DNA of 64,000 nucleotides, taken from Micromussa lordhowensis (taxonomy: Eukaryota > Cnidaria > Anthozoa > Scleractinia > Lobophylliidae). The position numbers and the translations under genes were made by a program. The notes under the pieces were generated by a model. The model saw only the letters and a program-made list of their open reading frames with translations, did not search any database and was not told the origin of the DNA. Below, in pieces: positions 1 to 8,863 of the stretch (position 1 is its first letter; each line of letters opens with the position of its first letter). Location of the stretch: the NCBI GenBank assembly GCA_964020085.1, contig OZ026597.1, positions 589,901 to 653,900 on the forward strand, read 5' to 3'.

Positions 1-958
1 ATGCTCTATGCATGGTGATTAAGGTGGAAGTGTATCTATGAGTGCTTTGTTGAAACACTTTTGAATACAGTACTTTCAGTTTTAATGTCCAATACCTAAG
101 CTCTAGTAATGTGGTGTATTTCAAAATAATCCAAGTGCTAAAAAGGATGACCCACTGTCTCTTTATTTTTACCATTAACTGGCTAATCTCAATGCAAAGG
201 CAAAGCATTCTTCATTGTAGTATATGCCACCATTTGTTACTTTGTTACAGTAAAATTGTTAAGGATTCCTGTTAAATTAAACCACTTTATTTCTAGACTA
301 AATTAAATTAACACTTCACTTTTTTGACAAGAAAAATAATGTCAATAAGTACATTCAACAACTATTGTTAAGGTTGTGTTTGTGTTAGATGACAAATCAG
401 TATGTTCATGCTTTTGAAATTAAATAAACCATGATCTTTGAATATTGTCTCAATGTTTTGTTGTGTCACTTAGGATTTACAGAGAGTGTGAATAACAGCA
501 AAACAAGTTGTCTTAAAGACATTTTCAATTATTGAATTTGCAACTTAATCAAATTAATTTAAACCACTACCACATAGCACATTATTGTCTCTATCTTGGT
601 AATCACATGTTGGTAGCGCTATAATCCTGTTGAGTAAGTCTGTCCAGATTACCGTATTACTGTGATAAAGGACTGTTCAGCTAGGCTTCTGGTAGAGAAT
701 GCAAATTTTGATACAGGTAGTTTTTAGACTACAGACACAAACACTTGGCCACACAGTGCCTCTGATTACCAGTATGTGTCTTGTGGTTCTTCTATGTGTT
801 GTTTAAAGGAGCAGTGTCATGCTATTTGGCAACTTTATAAAAAGCTAGAAGGTGTCTTTGCATCAATTGAATTTCAAAACTAATGGTCTAGGTTTCTTAT
901 TCTGCTTCAGTTCACCACTGGCATTATCCTGTATTGCGATTGCTATTGCGTTAATAAT
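1..958. other. AT-rich non-coding sequence
   Basis: I see no long ORF, RNA gene or clear repeat here on either strand. The sequence is AT-rich and unique-looking. It lies downstream (minus-strand sense) of the broken exon at 959-1228 and may include its 3' UTR. Confidence 0.5.
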
Positions 959-1228
959 TTAGAAATGCTCCTGTAGCCTAGTCCCTAAGTAGTCTAATGG
1001 AATAGAAGCATTTGCATCAGCTAGCGCCTGATCCACATCATCAAAGCATTGTTTCATGGAGTCAAGGAATTCTTCGATGATCATCAGCCGCCAGCCATCT
1101 TCGATCACAAAGTGATTCCATAGGATACTTCTTCGTGTTAAAATACATGAACTATCCCTCTCTAAATTACCACGCCGCGTTGCAACTTGATTTCTCGATC
1201 ATAGCGGTAGATGTTCTTGATCGTCAAT
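959..1228 (-). pseudogene. Broken terminal exon of an unrecognised protein
   Basis: On the minus strand, 1198 down to 959 is open for 79 codons and ends in TAA. It reads like real protein (…ATRRGNLERD…, …LWNHFVIEDGWRL…, …DSMKQCFDDVDQALADAN…, …LDYLGTRLQEHF). Immediately upstream, one frame over, is another protein-like stretch, LTIKNIYRYDREIK, which runs into the first if one base is missing near 1187 (AAG-TT where AAG-GTT would keep frame). A possible acceptor (CACAG) lies at 1229-1230. I do not recognise the family. A terminal exon carrying a 1-bp deletion fits best; a chance ORF is less likely given its composition. The LINE and minisatellite upstream would lie in its intron. Confidence 0.45.
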
Positions 1229-1432
1229 CTGTGCATGAACGTTTTCGGACACCAATCTTTTTTTCGACCATATCAATCGTCAGTCTTGATATTCAATTGG
1301 TTTTTGAACCATAGCGACCATCATTCTCAATCAACAATCGATAATCTCAACCATAGCGATCGATATTCTCGATCACCAATCGATAATCTCAACCACAGCG
1401 ATCGACATTTTCGATCACCAATCGATAAACTC
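1209..1432. repeat. 42-bp minisatellite (left block)
   Basis: Two clear 42-bp copies and part of a third (AATCGATAATCTCAACCATA…GCGATCGATATTCTCGATCACC) occupy about 1336-1432, with more degenerate copies back to 1209. The most degenerate left copy coincides with the start of the broken exon at 959-1228. The block resumes at 6071 beyond the LINE, so it was one array before the LINE inserted. A plus-strand ORF through it with a 14-residue period is a by-product of the 42-bp unit. Confidence 0.75.
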
Positions 1433-1742
1433 TTTTTTTTTTTTTTTTTTTTTTTACTCTTTATTGTTTATTGTTTAGGTAATTAATTATGCTTACATTT
1501 CTTTTTTACTATTACATACATGTACAACACTAACATTACCTACACTACTGAAACTTCTTACAATACAATCGTTACTTACACTACAATTACAAACACTACA
1601 AATATTACAGATACTCTGCCTTCACAACTAATAATACATATCTTACTCTACATTTTACTCTAATTACACAAGCACCACTTACTCCTTTACAAAAAAGAAT
1701 GGATTGTTATTCAAAACAAGGTTCCATTTTGCCTGAAAATAA

Positions 1743-4700
1743 TTATATTAAGTTTAAGATGCTTTGAGAGGCTATAAGCTTTTCAATTTCATATTTTCTC
1801 TTGACTACATCTTCGAAAGGCAAAAAGAGAGGGACTTGTTTATTTTTGCGGCAATTCCATAAATAAAGTTTACCTAGAACGATGAAGTAGTTGAGCAGGT
1901 TTGATCTCTGATCTAATATTCCTAATATAATGTTAATATAATCCAGTTTTATTTGCTTCCCGGCTACTGTTAACCAAAAGTTTTCAAATTTATTCCAAAA
2001 TTCTGTTGAGAAGGAGCATCGATAAAAGAAATGTTCTAATGTTTCTGGAGAGGTCTGACAAAACGAACAAAGGTCACTTTGAATCCTTCCGATTTTAGCT
2101 AATCGGGTATTCAAAAACAAAATGTCGTTTAAAATTTTGAATTGAAAACATTGTACAAATGTTTCAACAGCAACTGATTTTGCCAGTACAAACGCTTTTC
2201 GAGTCTCTTCTTCACTTAAATTAAAAGCTGACATTAGTTTAACGAAACCTCTAGAATGTTTGGCTTTTTCTTTAATAAGATAAGCATAAAAGTTTTTACT
2301 CTTGCTCTCAAGAGGATCAAAATCTTTGTCACCGCATTTCAGTTGAAGTGTATTTAAAACGTTTCTTTCGACAGTGAGATTCCTCAAATACTTTGGCACA
2401 GCGCAACGAACAGCAGACCACGTCAAGTAATTTGAGCCAATTAGCCCCTTGTCCTTTACTATATTAAAGGATTCAACGTTGTTCCGAGAATACATCAAAT
2501 CGTTGATAAAAATTACCCCGGCATTCATATAATTATGATAACAGATTGGTTTGCCGTCTATCTTTATATTACAATTATTCCAACAACAACACTGCAGCAT
2601 TTCTAAATAAAAAGTAGAATTAATATGATAGTCATTAATATTATAGTTGCAGTGAAAAAAGAAAAAACCTCCATAAGGTTTGAGCAAATTTCTGAGATAG
2701 CTTTTCCATGGAGACGGTTCAGGATTGAAAATTTTCGAAATCCATGCTAATCGAAGAGACTTAATTGAAGTCTCTAGATCAGTGATATTTAACCCCCCAT
2801 TATCAGAACTATTAATTGCAGCTCTCCTGGCTATTTTATCAGGCCCTTTCCACAAGAATTTATATATTATCGTTTGAATCAGTGAGATGAAATCCGAGGG
2901 AGGTGAGAGGATAGAAAATATATATACCAATTTAGGGAGAAGAAGACTTTTAATGATTGATACTTTACCAAATAAAGAGAGACCTCTCCAGCTCCACTGA
3001 TGTATTTGTTTTTTAATTTCAGTGATCTTGTCGTTAAAATTTTTCTGAGAAGACACTTCTCCGTCATAACTGAAGTGTACCCCAAGAGCTTTTACACTTT
3101 TGCACCATTTTAGGGATAAGGGCATCTCGGGACTGTCACGACACGAACCAATCCACATTGCCTCTGTTTTAGTATAATTAACTTTTAAACCCGATAATTT
3201 TCCAAAACGATCAAGTAATTTAAAGAGATTTTGTGCGGATGTCAAATCAGATAAAAAGGCAGTGAGGTCATCTGCATATTGGACAATTTTCCATTCCTCT
3301 AAGTCTAATTTAATTCCTTTAATATCAGTACTAGTTCGGATTGCAGCAGCTAAAGTCTCAATTGCGATCACAAACAGATATGGCGACAGAGGATCCCCTT
3401 GCCTAACACCTCTGCTTAACTCAAAATTAGCAGAAAAAGACCCATTGTTTATGATGCAACTGGATACATTATTATAAAATGTTTTAACCCATCTTACAAG
3501 ACTATGACCAAAGCCGAAAATTTCTAAGCATTTAAACATAAAATTCCATTCAAGGCTGTCGAATGCCTTTTCAAAATCTATAAATAATAGTATACCCTGA
3601 ATATTGAATGTTTTAGTGTATTCCATGATATCTAGAATTGATCTAGCTGCTTCCCCTATGTATCGACCTGAAACATATCCAGTCTGATTGCTGTGGATTA
3701 TCTCTGGTAAAATTTTAGTAATTCGTGTTGCTATTACTTTGGATGCTATTTTAGCGTCAACATTAGTGAGCGAAATCGGTCTCCAATTCTCAAGATGGGT
3801 CCTGTCTTTACCTGTTTTTTCGATAAGTGTAATGACACCTTGCCTTTGTGAATTTGACATTTCTCCCTCTTTATAAGCCTCATTAAAGCTTTCGACCACC
3901 ATTTTACGAATTGATGACCAAAATACATTATAGAATTCAATTGGTAGACCATCATTTCCAGGAGTTTTACCTAGTTGGAATGTTTTAATAATGTTTTGAC
4001 ATTCTTCCATTGTTATTTTTCCTTCGCATTTCTCACTTGCTTCATTTGATAACTTTGATAGATTTGGATTTTCAAAGAATAATGCTGCATCTGGAGTGTC
4101 TAACTTTGTTTTAGAACTGCTGTACAGCTTAGTGTAGAATTGCTTTTGTGCATTCATTATCGAGAGTGGGTCGGTAGAAATAACTCCACTTATGTGTAAT
4201 TTTCTAATGTGTTTCTTAATATGGTTACGTTTCTCCAAATTTAAAAAATATTTACTGTTCTTTTCTCCGTGTTTGTGCCATCGTGCCCTTGCACGTATAA
4301 TTAAACCTTCACCTTTTTTGTCATACATTAATTCAAGTTCGCTTTTACATCTTTCCATTGTAATTCGCGTATTGTCGCAGGGATTATCATGAAAGGCAGC
4401 TAATAATTCTTGATATTTGTCGGTTAATTCTCGTTCACGTTGTTGTCGAATTTGTGATAAACGCTTTGAGAAAATAATAGAATCGGTTCTAATATTAAAT
4501 TTTATCCAATCCCAAATTGATCTTCCGTCTTTGAGATCCTTTGCTTCCTCAAGCCAAATAGGCAATTTATCATTGATCATCTTTTTATATTCTTCATTCG
4601 CCAGTAGCGCCGTATTCAATTTCCAATAGCCAGGACCTCTGTTATTTTCCTTAATTTCTTCGAGTTCTAGAAATATTGCAGAATGGTCTGATTTTATCGA

Positions 4701-5408
4701 GGGAAAAATATCCACATTTGTAACTAAATCATGCAGTTTATCCGAGATCAACCAGTAATCTAATCTGCAAAATATAAAAGGAGAACAACGAGCCCAAGTG
4801 AAACTCTTTTGATTTGGATTCTTTATGCGCCAAATGTCATGGAGACTAAATTCATCTTGAATTTCTTCAATACATTTTACGACATGCCTTCGGGGAACTT
4901 GAATTCCACCTTTTTTATCCAAATTAACATTCAAGGGACAATTAAAATCCCCTCCCATAATTATGTTTTCTTCATTTCCGAAATCATTGGTTCTTAATAG
5001 ATTTGAAAGTTTATGATAAAATTGAACAGCTTCAGCGTCTTTGTTGGGCCCGTAGATATTTGCAATTGTATAATTTTCCTCTTTAATCAAAGCTTTGAGC
5101 AGCAAAAGTCTTCCGCTCGAATCTGTCTGAGTCAACATCACATCAATATCAAAACCTTTCTTTATAAGCACCGCGACACCTCTTGCGTTTGTGCTCCCAT
5201 GAGAAAATAATATCTCTGCACCCCATTCTTTTTTCCACTGAGCCTCACGCTCCTTACTTGAATGCGTTTCTTGTAAAAATATCAAATCGGCTTTTTGCTT
5301 TCTGCACCAGGAAAATATTGCTCTTCTTTTTTTAAAATTGCTTAGGCCTCTCACATTAAAGGATAATAATCTAATTGTATCAGGCTTCGAGTTTTGTTTA
5401 CTCAGCAT
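1743..5408 (-). CDS. LINE ORF2: endonuclease-reverse transcriptase
   Basis: A 1,221-residue protein that nicks target DNA and copies the element RNA into the nick. Domains in order: exonuclease-endonuclease-phosphatase domain, about residues 10-250, with Asn18 (SFNVRG), Glu47 (LQETH), Asp154/Asn156 (GGDFN) and Asp241-His242 (SDHS); reverse transcriptase, about 480-760, with Asp611 (FIDFEKAFDS), GVRQGDPLSP (667-676) and the catalytic YADD (711-714); a thumb/linker region; and a C-terminal CX2CX8HX4C knuckle at Cys1114, Cys1117, His1126, Cys1131. All key residues are present and there is no stop or frameshift. The ATG at 5406-5408 leads directly into the endonuclease fold, and the length is normal for L1/Tx1-type ORF2. 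Confidence 0.95.
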   Translation of the reverse strand: MLSKQNSKPDTIRLLSFNVRGLSNFKKRRAIFSWCRKQKADLIFLQETHSSKEREAQWKKEWGAEILFSHGSTNARGVAVLIKKGFDIDVMLTQTDSSGRLLLLKALIKEENYTIANIYGPNKDAEAVQFYHKLSNLLRTNDFGNEENIIMGGDFNCPLNVNLDKKGGIQVPRRHVVKCIEEIQDEFSLHDIWRIKNPNQKSFTWARCSPFIFCRLDYWLISDKLHDLVTNVDIFPSIKSDHSAIFLELEEIKENNRGPGYWKLNTALLANEEYKKMINDKLPIWLEEAKDLKDGRSIWDWIKFNIRTDSIIFSKRLSQIRQQRERELTDKYQELLAAFHDNPCDNTRITMERCKSELELMYDKKGEGLIIRARARWHKHGEKNSKYFLNLEKRNHIKKHIRKLHISGVISTDPLSIMNAQKQFYTKLYSSSKTKLDTPDAALFFENPNLSKLSNEASEKCEGKITMEECQNIIKTFQLGKTPGNDGLPIEFYNVFWSSIRKMVVESFNEAYKEGEMSNSQRQGVITLIEKTGKDRTHLENWRPISLTNVDAKIASKVIATRITKILPEIIHSNQTGYVSGRYIGEAARSILDIMEYTKTFNIQGILLFIDFEKAFDSLEWNFMFKCLEIFGFGHSLVRWVKTFYNNVSSCIINNGSFSANFELSRGVRQGDPLSPYLFVIAIETLAAAIRTSTDIKGIKLDLEEWKIVQYADDLTAFLSDLTSAQNLFKLLDRFGKLSGLKVNYTKTEAMWIGSCRDSPEMPLSLKWCKSVKALGVHFSYDGEVSSQKNFNDKITEIKKQIHQWSWRGLSLFGKVSIIKSLLLPKLVYIFSILSPPSDFISLIQTIIYKFLWKGPDKIARRAAINSSDNGGLNITDLETSIKSLRLAWISKIFNPEPSPWKSYLRNLLKPYGGFFFFHCNYNINDYHINSTFYLEMLQCCCWNNCNIKIDGKPICYHNYMNAGVIFINDLMYSRNNVESFNIVKDKGLIGSNYLTWSAVRCAVPKYLRNLTVERNVLNTLQLKCGDKDFDPLESKSKNFYAYLIKEKAKHSRGFVKLMSAFNLSEEETRKAFVLAKSVAVETFVQCFQFKILNDILFLNTRLAKIGRIQSDLCSFCQTSPETLEHFFYRCSFSTEFWNKFENFWLTVAGKQIKLDYINIILGILDQRSNLLNYFIVLGKLYLWNCRKNKQVPLFLPFEDVVKRKYEIEKLIASQSILNLI

Positions 5409-6070
5409 TTTAAATATATAGAAAAGGTCGTTTCATTACAAGGAGTAACTGCTGCCTTCTTAAATACGCATATGTTAGAAATAATTTTTTTCAATATGCA
5501 TGGTATCAGTTTAAAAGTAGAGATTATTGCATCCAAGATTAAAGTGTTTCGCGCAGTGTAAGCAATAACAAAAACACACACACGCACAATGACAAAAACA
5601 CACATACATATAAACGAAAGCGCACTTACCATCCTGTGGTTGTAATGCACTCCCGTCGGGATCTCCACATAAAGGCTATTAACACTCGAATTGAATTAGC
5701 TTACTTGTACTCAATTTTACACTTAAAAGCAAAAACTATTATATAGCCAAAAGAGTATTCTCGCTCCTAGAGCTTGACATAAACTGCAGTAGTACTGGTA
5801 ATATTCTTAAAAGAACTACATGAGACGTTAATATCGCTGTTAATAAATCTGAGCTTGAATTAATAACTAGCGTAACGAACGAAAAACACTATTCAATACC
5901 AGAATGTTAAAAGCGAGATAAACTAGATCAATGTTCGTACAAAGATGAGAACAATAAAAGATATTTACGCTAAATATTTACAAACGTCCAAAGCGTAGAC
6001 ATGTTCGTAGTCCCTCCGTTAGTAAATCTATTTCACAGGAGAGTACGCTGAACGTATTTATTCATCCGAT
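5409..6070 (-). other. LINE 5' region without recognisable ORF1
   Basis: This 662-bp stretch lies between the ORF2 start and the 5' target duplication. It holds an AC-rich simple tract near 5570-5610. The longest minus-strand frame (5402-5668) starts at GTG and has no recognisable features, so I do not call it a gene. Confidence 0.6.
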
Positions 6071-6282
6071 AATCGATAAACTCAACCTTAGCGATCGATT
6101 TCTTAATCACCAGTCGTGAACTCGTACCACTTTTGACTGATATGGCCTCCCATAAAAAGTACTTGTTGCAAAGGCAGTTGAGAGACCAAGTATGCAACAG
6201 TGGCATTATAAGATGTGTCCATATCCGTAGTGTTAGTCATTGTTCTTTATGGTATGCACAGAGTTTGCATATTTAGCAATTA
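6071..6282. repeat. 42-bp minisatellite (right block) and short unique spacer
   Basis: 6071-6115 continues the minisatellite interrupted by the LINE, starting with the second copy of the 13-bp target duplication (6071-6083). The remainder is short unique-looking sequence before the MITE. Confidence 0.6.
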
Positions 6283-6412
6283 TTGAATGAGGCTGAGTCG
6301 AGTTGAATTCTGCAGGTTGAGGAGGGTTTTATCCACCGGGGCCGAAGGCCATGGTGGATAACACCCTCTGAGATCTACAGAATTCTTCATATCCTACGAA
6401 AGCCGAATTCAA
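6283..6412. mobile_element. 130-bp MITE flanked by TA
   Basis: Imperfect inverted repeat with ends TTGAATGAGGCTGAG and, reverse-complemented, TTGAATTCGGCTTTCG. The centre is a near-perfect hairpin around the matching GGGTTTTATCCACC and GGTGGATAACACCC segments. It is flanked by TA on both sides (6281-6282, 6413-6414), consistent with a Tc1/mariner- or Harbinger-like duplication. It directly abuts the tandem array. Confidence 0.7.
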
Positions 6413-6417
6413 TAATT

Positions 6418-6464
6418 GAATGGCTTGGTGCAAAACAGGCGTAAGTGACGATTTGGGTGAAAAA
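6418..6464 (+). repeat. Left terminal inverted repeat of array unit 1
   Basis: 47 bp beginning GAATGGCTTGGTGC and ending TGGGTGAAAAA. It is the exact reverse complement of 8728-8774; similarity then continues imperfectly into A/T runs. It is preceded by AATT at 6414-6417. Confidence 0.95.
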
Positions 6465-6862
6465 TTTTGTGTCCTCCAAATTGCCTGAATTTTTGCATGG
6501 GGACTTCAATGCACTAGAAAACCACGGTCATGTACCTTTTTTTGCCGAAGTTTGCTTTGGTTTTGAGAAATTACGTATTCAAAAAAACAGTATTTGTTGT
6601 TGCGTCAGCGCACGACCAGAAAGGTGTCGATTTCACTTTAAAATGCAGCAAAATGTACATTTCACACAAAACGTGAGCTCAAACATGATGATTTCAAATC
6701 AAAAAAGGTTAAAAATGTTGATGTCATGTTAACGCATTGAACGGAAATAAAGTATGCTAAAACACTTGCATGTCACAGTCCGCGTCTTTTGAAACTGCTT
6801 TATTACACAATACTATTAGCACTGTTTTTCTTTTACGTTTTTTCAAATGCTGATTTTAACTC

Positions 6863-7143
6863 CCAGGGTTAAGAGTTCACAGTTTTATTAGAGTTAGGGT
6901 TGGAGTTACCGCTCGAAACTAGGGTTAGGGTTGAAGGTTAGGTTTACAGAACAGGGTTAGGGTTACTGAGCGTTTGGGGTCAGGGCTAGCGCTTAGAGTT
7001 ACAGCTTTTGCTTAGGTTTAGCGCTAGCGCTTAGTGCTAGGGTTAGCGCTTATGTTTAGCGTTATTGCTTAGGGTTGGCGCTAGCGCTTCGGTTTAGGCT
7101 AGAGTTAAGGTCAGGACACGTTGGGGTTTAGCGTGGTTAGGCC
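6863..7143 (+). repeat. Degenerate telomere-like hexamer tract (present in every unit)
   Basis: About 280 bp built from variants of GGGTTA and TTAGCG: repeated GGGTTAGGGTT pairs (for example near 6920 and 6953), then TTAGCGCTAGCGCTTA-type motifs. TTAGGG is the usual metazoan telomere repeat. This looks like a decayed interstitial telomere-like or hexameric satellite tract carried in each unit. The copies are interrupted, so it is not a functional telomere end. Confidence 0.75.
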
Positions 7144-8063
7144 AAGGGAAACAATCTCGACTTGCACAAATCGATGACCTAAATAAAGTCAGTAAATAGT
7201 GGCTAGAGAGAGAGGTTGAACGTTTTGCAAATCGGCTACGTCGGTGATTGAAATGTTTCTACGTGAAATTACTTTTTCATAGTGTCTAGATACCCGGCAG
7301 CCGGGAAGTGTTTACATAAGTTTTTACATAAGTGATTACATTGGTAGAAAACTGCTCATTCCATGAAATGATTATATCTGACAACACAGAAAAAGAGAAA
7401 AAGCCTTAAGCTAACACGCTGCTCATGCCGAAGAAAAAGCGCATGAAACGGAAAATTTGTCTGCAAAGGAAGGCTGAAATACAAAGCAAAACTTACATTT
7501 GAGCTGAAGTTTTCTTCTTCCTATAGTTAAACCTGCGGTCAGGCATTCTTTGTCTTTTTTCTTCGCGGCGGGCTCGATTCTATCACAATTCAAAGTAATC
7601 ATCTGCTTGGAAAACCACGGTGCACACTCACGGAACGCTTGCTTGCGAATTTAACCGACCGGCAATTCCTCTTTGGCCCGTAAAAATCGCTTAGAAACTT
7701 CGAATTTAATACGTCTTCGAATCAACGACTTTGCTACCTGGCCTTTCTCGCCAGTTCCCGGCCGTCCGTGTCTGAGTCACGCTAAGACGTGCTACATAAG
7801 TCACGCAACTTTATGCATCAAAGATTATTATGGGATATCCCAGAAATTTTTGGAGCGAAGGATGATGAGGCGGCTAATTTCAAGAAAATAATAAGAGTCT
7901 AGAAAGCACTTCTAATTTCCAATACTGACACATGCCGAAGTTTGGCAAATGAGCCGTAAGTCCGCGACGGATGCTTTGTTTTGGAAGAAGAAGCGTTTCT
8001 AGACTCGAACGCCTGGCTCACATGTTCTTCAATGGCTAAGTCAACGGCGGACTTAAACCATGA

Positions 8064-8303
8064 TCACGGAACAAAAACACGCCTCGGTTCTTTGAGGCAT
8101 GCTGGTGACTCAACGAGGGTCAGAGGCTTAATGATGCCAAATCTCCTACCAGGCGGGCGCAAATATTTCTCGAATAAGCGTTGAATATCGGTGGAAATAA
8201 CGATCAAACTCTGCTTAATTAACAGGTAAGCCAGCTCTGACTTAGGGTTATCGCTTTGCGCGCCGAAAGCATACGTCACAATGGCAGCTAAAAAACACAT
8301 CAT
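8064..8303 (-). other. 79-codon ATG ORF recurring in all units (doubtful gene)
   Basis: This is the only recurring ORF in the unit with a true ATG start. It begins MMCFLAAIVTYAFGAQ, which resembles a short signal peptide, and continues as a mixed, unrecognised sequence. It is identical in all units, but so is everything else, so identity is not evidence of selection. No homologue recognised; probably fortuitous. Confidence 0.15.
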
Positions 8304-8404
8304 CCCAGATCCCTACCAGTAAAAACGGCAATTCAATTACAAAGACACGGAGAAGGTTTTTGTTTGAAAGAAGAAGAAAAACAGAGCGAAATAAAAAAAT
8401 GTTC

Positions 8405-8492
8405 ACCGGCCACGAGTCGAGCCCTCGAGTGTCACAACAAAACTAATTTGAATCAACTATGTCCAGCGCTTATCCAGTTGAGCTAACGAAGC
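8405..8492 (-). ncRNA. tRNA-like pol III promoter module (each array unit)
   Basis: On the minus strand an A-box-like TAGCTCAACTGG (8474-8485) is followed about 50 nt later by a B-box-like GGGCTCGACTCG (8413-8424), and a run of seven T lies 14 nt further on (8392-8398), a typical pol III stop. The acceptor arms do not pair and the anticodon arm is disrupted, so this is not a working tRNA. It resembles a tRNA-derived SINE head or tRNA relic that could still drive a short pol III RNA. The same segment recurs in all units at +2,399-bp steps. Confidence 0.45.
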
Positions 8493-8727
8493 AGCAGTGA
8501 GAAATCATTGTGTTATAGTGACTTCATCCTTTAGCCAAACAAAAGGTTTCTTTGTTTTCCGTTTAACAATAGATCTCCAAAAGATGCCGCTTGGAAAACT
8601 GAGTCAGTTTTGCACACGTTATTTCTAGACAACGAAGAGAGACCTTGTGAAACAAACTTCAGAGCAATGTTTCTCAGGTAAAACGAAGTCCGCATGCCAA
8701 AATGCAGCTACTTTTGACAAAAAAATT

Positions 8728-8863
8728 TTTTTCACCCAAATCGTCACTTACGCCTGTTTTGCACCAAGCCATTCAATTATAAATTTTATAATAATATTAT
8801 AAATTTGTTTATAATTGAATGGCTTGGTGCAAAACAGGCGTAAGTGACGATTTGGGTGAAAAA
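8728..8863. repeat. Palindromic unit junction (first of 16)
   Basis: Right TIR of unit 1 (8728-8774), AATT, a 34-bp AT-rich and nearly self-complementary spacer, AATT and left TIR of unit 2 (8817-8863) together make a ~136-bp near-perfect palindrome. The same structure repeats at every junction, every 2,399 bp. Such palindromes can form cruciforms or hairpins and are expected to be fragile during replication. Confidence 0.93.

Larger units (their letters stand above)
1433..6070 (-). mobile_element. LINE retrotransposon with poly-A tail and 13-bp TSD
   Basis: The element lies on the minus strand. Its 3' end is a run of 23 T (1433-1455, poly-A in the sense strand) preceded by two AATAAA signals (1460-1465 and 1467-1472 as TTTATT). 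Flanks are a perfect 13-bp direct repeat, AATCGATAAACTC, at 1420-1432 and 6071-6083. Total length is 4,638 bp. It carries a single intact ORF (1743-5408) and a 662-bp 5' region without a credible ORF1, so it is either 5' truncated or from a family with a short 5' end. Perfect duplication, intact ORF and long tail all say recent insertion. The protein is closest in style to the L1/Tx1 group (apurinic-type endonuclease). Confidence 0.93.
6414..8812 (+). repeat. Representative unit 1 of the array
   Basis: Order within the unit: left TIR 6418-6464; AT-rich sequence; degenerate telomere-like tract 6863-7143; a CCCGGC-A-GCCGGG small palindrome near 7294-7306; repeated TTACATAAGT near 7310-7335; mixed-composition sequence with short ORFs; tRNA-like segment 8405-8492 on the minus strand; right TIR 8728-8774; AATT; 34-bp AT-rich spacer 8779-8812. 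The other units share this layout base for base apart from the listed substitutions. Confidence 0.93.

Noticed and set aside
1211..1486. 91-codon plus-strand ORF with a 14-residue repeat
   Set aside because: It is the translation of the 42-bp minisatellite and runs into the LINE poly-T as polyphenylalanine.
2879..5210. Several 62-71-codon ORFs on both strands within the LINE
   Set aside because: Shadows of the intact 1,221-codon ORF2 in other frames.
5402..5668. 88-codon minus-strand ORF upstream of LINE ORF2 as a candidate ORF1
   Set aside because: Starts at GTG, is very short, and has no coiled coil, RNA-binding or zinc-knuckle features.
6103..6240. 45-codon minus-strand ATG ORF (MTNTTDMDTSYNATVAYLVS…)
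   Set aside because: Protein-like in feel and could be an upstream exon of the broken gene at 959-1228, but it has no convincing splice donor and ends within minisatellite sequence.
6445..6732. 95-codon ORF recurring in nearly every array unit
   Set aside because: It starts at GTG inside the terminal inverted repeat, has no recognisable domain, and its conservation only mirrors the overall identity of the units. The 72- and 67-codon ORFs (7673-7891, 7981-8184) start at TTG and are rejected for the same reason.
6863..7143. Functional telomere or chromosome end
   Set aside because: Hexamers are too degenerate and interrupted, and unique sequence continues on both sides in every unit.
7500..7560. 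Minus-strand micro-exon (MPDRRFNYRKKKTSAQ) followed by GTAAGT in each unit
   Set aside because: The nearest acceptor would give a 23-nt intron and no continuing coding frame was found.
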